From a virus, in the IMG/VR virus record IMGVR_UViG_3300037247_000607, positions 1 to 39,865 of that record: a DNA stretch of 39,865 nt; one strand, written 5' to 3'. The translations under genes were made by a program, and so were the position numbers. This document shows, piece after piece, positions 35,939-39,865 of the stretch (position 1 is its first letter; each line of letters starts with the position of its first letter). A model generated the notes under the pieces. That model was given only the letters and a program-made list of their open reading frames with translations. It did no database searches and had not been told where the DNA came from.

Positions 35939-38893
35939 ATGCCCGTTGGTGGATTCACAGGACTCCCGGCCACGCGTCAACCACCCGCAAACAAGTTGAT
36001 GCGGCTGTTCTCGAACATGGAACGATTCACAATCGCTCCGTTTGCGGGCATGATCGAAGAGGGTCAACGTCGGCAGCGCGGGGCACGCCCTCGTTCGCTT
36101 GTCGAAGCCGCGAAGCGTGGGTTCAAACGCCGCCTAACCTACTTCGACGTGATCGAATCCACACCGCTTGCCTTCGCCATGACGGTTGGCCTCGACCCTG
36201 CGGTGCCGATACTCGGCGCGGCGGGAAAACTTATTAAGTTGCCGGCGACGATCCGGGCCGCGAAGATGGCGTCCATGTATGCCCAACACCTGCCGAAAAT
36301 AGGGCGAGGCGTCACAAAGGTTCAACTCGCACTCGGCAAGTCGTTCAGGCCGGGGTTCGAGGCCGAAAAGCTACTCGGTGGGGCGCAGGCGAACGTCATT
36401 CGCAAGTTGCAGGAAGCTCGTGTCCGTGACATCGAACGCTTCGCAATCACCGCCGAGGACGAACTTGAAGAGATTATCAAGCTGGCGAAAAGCCCCGAAG
36501 AACGCAAAATCATTACCCGCATGATCGAGCGGAACATCCGCACCGAACGTGATGCGCTTCCGGCTTCGGTTGTCGGGGACTACTTCAACCTTTCCGATGA
36601 TGGGAAGGTGGCCGCACGGCTCGCACTTACGTACCGCCTCAAGCTGGAGAAAATCAAGATTGACGCAGGGTTTCTACCCCGCGAAATGGTGGATAGGTTC
36701 ATCGAGGCACACCAGATCAACTACGTCGTGCATCGAGCCATGACCGTGCGTGAGACGATTAAGTGGTCACAGAAGCAGGCACAGATTATTCGCCGCGTAG
36801 AGGCCAAGCAGCCGACGCTGGCCAAGCAGGTTCTTGTCGGCGCGAAGAAGAAAAAGCTTACCCCGGCCGAGATTGAGGCGATGGTACAGGGGAGTGCCAA
36901 GAGCTTCGACGAGTTGGCCGGGAGTCTTTCCCGGTTTCGGACTGCCCCCGAACAGATCAGCCCCGCCGAACTCTCGCGCCGCATGGGGCAACCCGTCACA
37001 TTCCAGCACAAGCGTGTAGTCGGCACGTTCGAGCGGCTGGTTGACGAGTTGATCGAACCGCAACTTGGGCCACTCTCTGCCGGCGAGAAAGAGGCCGTCC
37101 TGCGATTGCTCAAAGCCGTCCCTCAGAACGAAGAGATATTGCCCGCCGAGTTGTTTCAAGCGTACCGGGCGCTCTCCGAGCGTGGCAAGGGTGCCGTAAA
37201 GCTCGGATGGCGCTACCGCGGGGGGCGTAGCATGACCGCCGAAGAGATTGCTTCGGCCAACGTGCGGGAAGTTTCCTTAGACATCGCCGACCTGTTGCGT
37301 ACCGAGTCGGTCGAAGTCGGCACCGCACTCGCCAACAAGCGATACTTTGAAGCCCTCTCGAAACACATGGCCGCAAACAAGCTGATGATTTCAGACGGCA
37401 TATCCGAACCGCTCTTACAGATTGACCACTATGCGAAGGTTCTCGCTCGTGGCGCGACGAAGCCGATACACCACAAGCAGGCGCGACGGGCCGCCGAAGA
37501 GATTGTCAGTCGGGGGCTCACCAAGATTGACGACCCGGCCTTCGAGGGGTTTCTGGTGCCGGAAATGATTGCCGGCGACCTGCGTCGATTGCTCGGGACG
37601 TTTGACACACCCGGCGCCTTGAAGGGGTTCTTCAAAACCTTCACGAAACTCAATAACTTCTTTAAAGGATGGACGTTAGCCTTGTTCCCGGGTTACCATG
37701 CGAGAAACATTGTGACCGATGCGTGGTTCAATTTCGCGTCAGGGATGGGGCCACAGGATTTTCAGCATACGGTGATGGCAACCCGGCTGATGGCGAAGAA
37801 ACTTCGCGGGATCAAGTTTGACAAGAAAGAAAAAGCGTTCTTTGGAATGACTGAGGCCGAGTTGATGAATACGGCCCGTATTGATCGGGTAATTGGAGCA
37901 GGGCTAACAAAGGGCGAGATGGGCGCGGCCATGAGGCGAACCGAAATACCGCGAACGGGGATTGGCAAGCTCCTGATGCCGGACTCGAACCGGGCCATCC
38001 GAGGGGGATATAAGTTCGGTCAGACGCTTGAGGATACGCAGCGCCTCGCACAATATACGTGGCGACTCTCAAAGGGAGACACAGGCGAGGTGGCGGCGGC
38101 GTTCGTTCGCAAGTGGCACTACGATCCGCTCTATGGAATTACCGATTTTGAGAAGTCGATGTTCTCGAACTTCCTGTTTCCCTTCTACGCCTGGTATCGC
38201 TTCAACTTGCCCCTGCAGTTGCGTTCGATCGTGTCGCGCCCGGGGCGCACGCTGTTGTTACCGAAGTCGATTCAGGCTATTGAGGATGAACTTGGTGGCC
38301 CCACCCCGAACGAGGAACACTTTCCCGAGTGGATGAAACGCACGCTGATGGTGCGGGCGAGGTACGACGAAAAGACCGGCACGTACCAGTTGTTTTCATT
38401 CAACGGCTGGCACCCGTTTGCGGACTTGAACGCGATCATGGGGCGACGGGAGTTTTCCCATGCGGCCAAGTCGCTCCTTTCGCCGTTTATCAAGCTGCCA
38501 ATCGAGTTCTTGGAAAACTACGATTTCTTTCGCGGGAGAGAGATAGAGAAATTTCCCGGGCAGCGCGGGCGAGTGCTCGGGGTTCCGATGCGTCGGCTCG
38601 CGGAACATTTTGTCCGAAGCATCCGCCTCTTCAATGAGGTCGACCGGACGATATGGGACATCGAAAGCGGGTTGCCGTTTGGGGTGCGGATCTATCGTAG
38701 TATCGGGTTGAAGCCGTACCCGGCGGATCCACGGATCGGTCGGAAGTCATACAAGCGCGACCTCGACGAACGGGTGCGAACCCTTACGTTTTATCGTAGG
38801 CTGGAAGTGAGGAAGCGCCGACCGGACGAGCGGCAGCTAAAGAACATCGACCGATTACTACGCGAATTAAAGGCAGAGCAAGCGGGGCAATAG
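35939..38893 (+). CDS. Very large internal virion protein (984 aa)
   Basis: 984 residues, the longest gene. Mostly helical and basic. Segments NNFFKGWTLALFPGYHARNI and FSNFLFPFYAWYRFNLPLQL resemble, as I recall, repeats seen in giant ejection or MuF-like polyvalent proteins. No catalytic motif of lysozyme or polymerase type was noticed. Being the third and largest of the post-hub genes, it probably corresponds to T7 gp16-type core proteins that travel into the host with the DNA. Function inferred. Confidence 0.62.
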   Translation: MPVGGFTGLPATRQPPANKLMRLFSNMERFTIAPFAGMIEEGQRRQRGARPRSLVEAAKRGFKRRLTYFDVIESTPLAFAMTVGLDPAVPILGAAGKLIKLPATIRAAKMASMYAQHLPKIGRGVTKVQLALGKSFRPGFEAEKLLGGAQANVIRKLQEARVRDIERFAITAEDELEEIIKLAKSPEERKIITRMIERNIRTERDALPASVVGDYFNLSDDGKVAARLALTYRLKLEKIKIDAGFLPREMVDRFIEAHQINYVVHRAMTVRETIKWSQKQAQIIRRVEAKQPTLAKQVLVGAKKKKLTPAEIEAMVQGSAKSFDELAGSLSRFRTAPEQISPAELSRRMGQPVTFQHKRVVGTFERLVDELIEPQLGPLSAGEKEAVLRLLKAVPQNEEILPAELFQAYRALSERGKGAVKLGWRYRGGRSMTAEEIASANVREVSLDIADLLRTESVEVGTALANKRYFEALSKHMAANKLMISDGISEPLLQIDHYAKVLARGATKPIHHKQARRAAEEIVSRGLTKIDDPAFEGFLVPEMIAGDLRRLLGTFDTPGALKGFFKTFTKLNNFFKGWTLALFPGYHARNIVTDAWFNFASGMGPQDFQHTVMATRLMAKKLRGIKFDKKEKAFFGMTEAELMNTARIDRVIGAGLTKGEMGAAMRRTEIPRTGIGKLLMPDSNRAIRGGYKFGQTLEDTQRLAQYTWRLSKGDTGEVAAAFVRKWHYDPLYGITDFEKSMFSNFLFPFYAWYRFNLPLQLRSIVSRPGRTLLLPKSIQAIEDELGGPTPNEEHFPEWMKRTLMVRARYDEKTGTYQLFSFNGWHPFADLNAIMGRREFSHAAKSLLSPFIKLPIEFLENYDFFRGREIEKFPGQRGRVLGVPMRRLAEHFVRSIRLFNEVDRTIWDIESGLPFGVRIYRSIGLKPYPADPRIGRKSYKRDLDERVRTLTFYRRLEVRKRRPDERQLKNIDRLLRELKAEQAGQ

Positions 38894-38915
38894 CACAAAC
38901 GAGGGAGACAGGAAA

Positions 38916-39308
38916 ATGAGCGAGTACAATATTAAGGCCATAACAAAGATAGTGGCCGGGAGTAGCACCGTTCAAGAGCTGCTTGAACCAACTTCGGGCA
39001 CGCATGTTAAGGTGATTTCGGTACAGGCAACATGTAGCCTTGACAAAAAGGTGGTTGAGGTAGAAGTGTATTTTGGTGCGGGCACCAACATCGACACTAC
39101 CCCGGCGAAGGCGATTGCACGCGGGGCGTGTTCAATGGATGAGACGGCGGGGACGGCAGCCAACACCGTATCCAGAGGATATGAAATTGTGTGGCCGAAG
39201 GGTGAAGGGCCTGTCGGGGCTAAAGATGAGGTGGTTTCGTGTCGGGGGGACCAGGCCAACGACTACACCGTAACGATGATCTACAAAGAACTGACGCCGG
39301 CTGGCTAG
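38916..39308 (+). CDS. Small beta-sandwich-like virion protein
   Basis: 130 residues, ATG 38916 behind GAGGGAG. Strand-rich with many Val/Thr (TKIVAGSSTVQELLEPTSGT, VVEVEVYFGAG, YTVTMIYKELTPAG). Resembles small tail or head surface proteins; no family recognised. Lies between the large internal protein and the lysis block. Confidence 0.66.
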   Translation: MSEYNIKAITKIVAGSSTVQELLEPTSGTHVKVISVQATCSLDKKVVEVEVYFGAGTNIDTTPAKAIARGACSMDETAGTAANTVSRGYEIVWPKGEGPVGAKDEVVSCRGDQANDYTVTMIYKELTPAG

Positions 39309-39710
39309 GTGAGAAAGAGCCCGAACATGGACAACTCAAAGGCTAATGGCCTTAGCAAGCTCGGTGTCGTGGTCAGTACGGCCGGACTGATTGCCGTGAT
39401 TATATGGAACCAGGGCACTTCACACGAAAGGCAAATGACCGCCTTACAAGTGAGGGTCGAGGCGCTCGAAATTCAGAGTCGCCGGGGAGACATGGATCAC
39501 GCCACACACACGGCCAAGTTCATCGAGGTGGAAACTCAATTCAAGTGGCTTCGCGAGGTTATGGAAAATCAACTGGCAGTCCATAGCGAGACGCTATCTT
39601 TGCGCGGGCAATGGATTTTAGACCATGATGTAAAAATAGCGCAGCGCGATGCCGAACAATGGGAACGCATCAAAGCCATAGAGCGGCTCGTCTGGAAGGA
39701 GAATCCATGA
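39309..39710 (+). CDS. Membrane-anchored coiled-coil protein, lysis region
   Basis: 133 residues from GTG 39309, or 127 from ATG 39327, which has a GAAAGAG upstream. One transmembrane segment (LGVVVSTAGLIAVIIWN) near the N-terminus, then long charged helices (MTALQVRVEALEIQSRRGDM, FIEVETQFKWLREVMENQL). This arrangement fits XhlA-like or i-spanin-like lysis proteins, or a superinfection factor. Overlaps the 37-aa membrane protein by ATGA. Confidence 0.62.
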   Translation: MRKSPNMDNSKANGLSKLGVVVSTAGLIAVIIWNQGTSHERQMTALQVRVEALEIQSRRGDMDHATHTAKFIEVETQFKWLREVMENQLAVHSETLSLRGQWILDHDVKIAQRDAEQWERIKAIERLVWKENP

Positions 39711-39820
39711 TTATCCCCTTGGTCCTTTTAAGTGCGGTTGCACTTCTGGCATCACTGTGGCCGGAGCTTTTCACGAACCATATTCCACACGAACTCGGAA
39801 TTACAAAAGATAAGAAATGA
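39707..39820 (+). CDS. 37-aa single-pass membrane protein spanning the circular junction
   Basis: 37 residues from ATG 39707 (AAGGAGA upstream, ATGA overlap with the previous gene). IIPLVLLSAVALLASLW is a transmembrane helix, followed by a short polar tail ending KDKK. Its stop overlaps the endolysin start. A small holin or antiholin is likely from position; sequence alone does not assign a family. In the closed circle the gene runs across the cut and ends at base 82. Confidence 0.7.
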   Translation: MIIPLVLLSAVALLASLWPELFTNHIPHELGITKDKK

Positions 39821-39865
39821 GCATTGCAACCCGTACTCCTGTGAAACATGGCTACCAGATTGGCC
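39739..39865. repeat. Terminal direct repeat, right copy; includes the first codons of the endolysin
   Basis: Identical to 1-127. Contains the last part of the 37-aa gene and the first 16 codons of the endolysin (ATG 39817), which continues at base 79 and onward in the left copy. Confidence 0.95.

Overview
The window is the complete genome of a small tailed phage, most likely a podovirus, assembled as a circle and cut open at an arbitrary point. Bases 1-127 are repeated exactly at 39739-39865, so the unique length is 39,738 bp, and a 37-codon gene and the endolysin gene run across the cut. The gene content is purely viral: large terminase, P22-type portal, scaffold-like and major capsid proteins, a P22 gp10-like tail hub, internal (ejection-type) virion proteins, lysis genes and many overlapping small unknowns. 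No tape measure, tail tube or sheath, integrase, tRNA or CRISPR array was seen. The host is unknown. A spanin-like lysis protein with an N-terminal signal and a C-terminal membrane segment weakly suggests a Gram-negative host.

Layout. (1) Late operon, + strand, about 20978 to 39865 and on through 1 to 1466: terminase, FmdB-like zinc protein, portal, Pro/Gly-rich protein, scaffold, capsid, three tandem decoration-like paralogues, an Ig-like (TIG) protein ending in five 10-residue repeats, adaptor, gp10-like hub, three internal virion proteins including one of 984 residues, then holin/spanin/endolysin genes. It ends at a clear terminator (1497-1530). (2) Early/replication operon, + strand, 1611-9972, from a sigma70-like promoter at 1536-1564: RecB/Cas4-like nuclease, a probable single-strand annealing protein, an RNA ligase followed by a foldable RNA, a virion-like beta protein, a RusA-type resolvase, a deoxyribosyltransferase-like enzyme and several zinc-finger and HTH proteins. 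(3) Small-gene operon, + strand, 10121-11812, behind a compact regulatory block, then a separate unit with its own promoter carrying a DNA polymerase III beta-clamp homologue (12007-13098). (4) Minus strand: two small genes (13203-13624) that converge on the clamp gene over a shared bidirectional terminator; an almost gene-free 0.6 kb region into which a near-consensus promoter fires; and a tightly overlapping operon of 19 small genes (14224-20305) with an HNH nuclease near its start and three tandem coiled-coil paralogues.

How it seems to work: no DNA polymerase, primase or helicase is recognisable, but there is a sliding clamp, a recombination pair (exonuclease plus annealing protein), a resolvase and an RNA ligase. 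The simplest reading is that the phage supplies its own clamp and recombination machinery and uses the host replisome. Five promoters have a TTGAC- or TTGCA-type -35 and a TAC-type -10 with 16-17 bp spacing, so much of the early programme probably relies on the host housekeeping sigma factor. No promoter was found for the late genes.

Most protein names rest on visible motifs, gene order and remembered families. No database search was possible.
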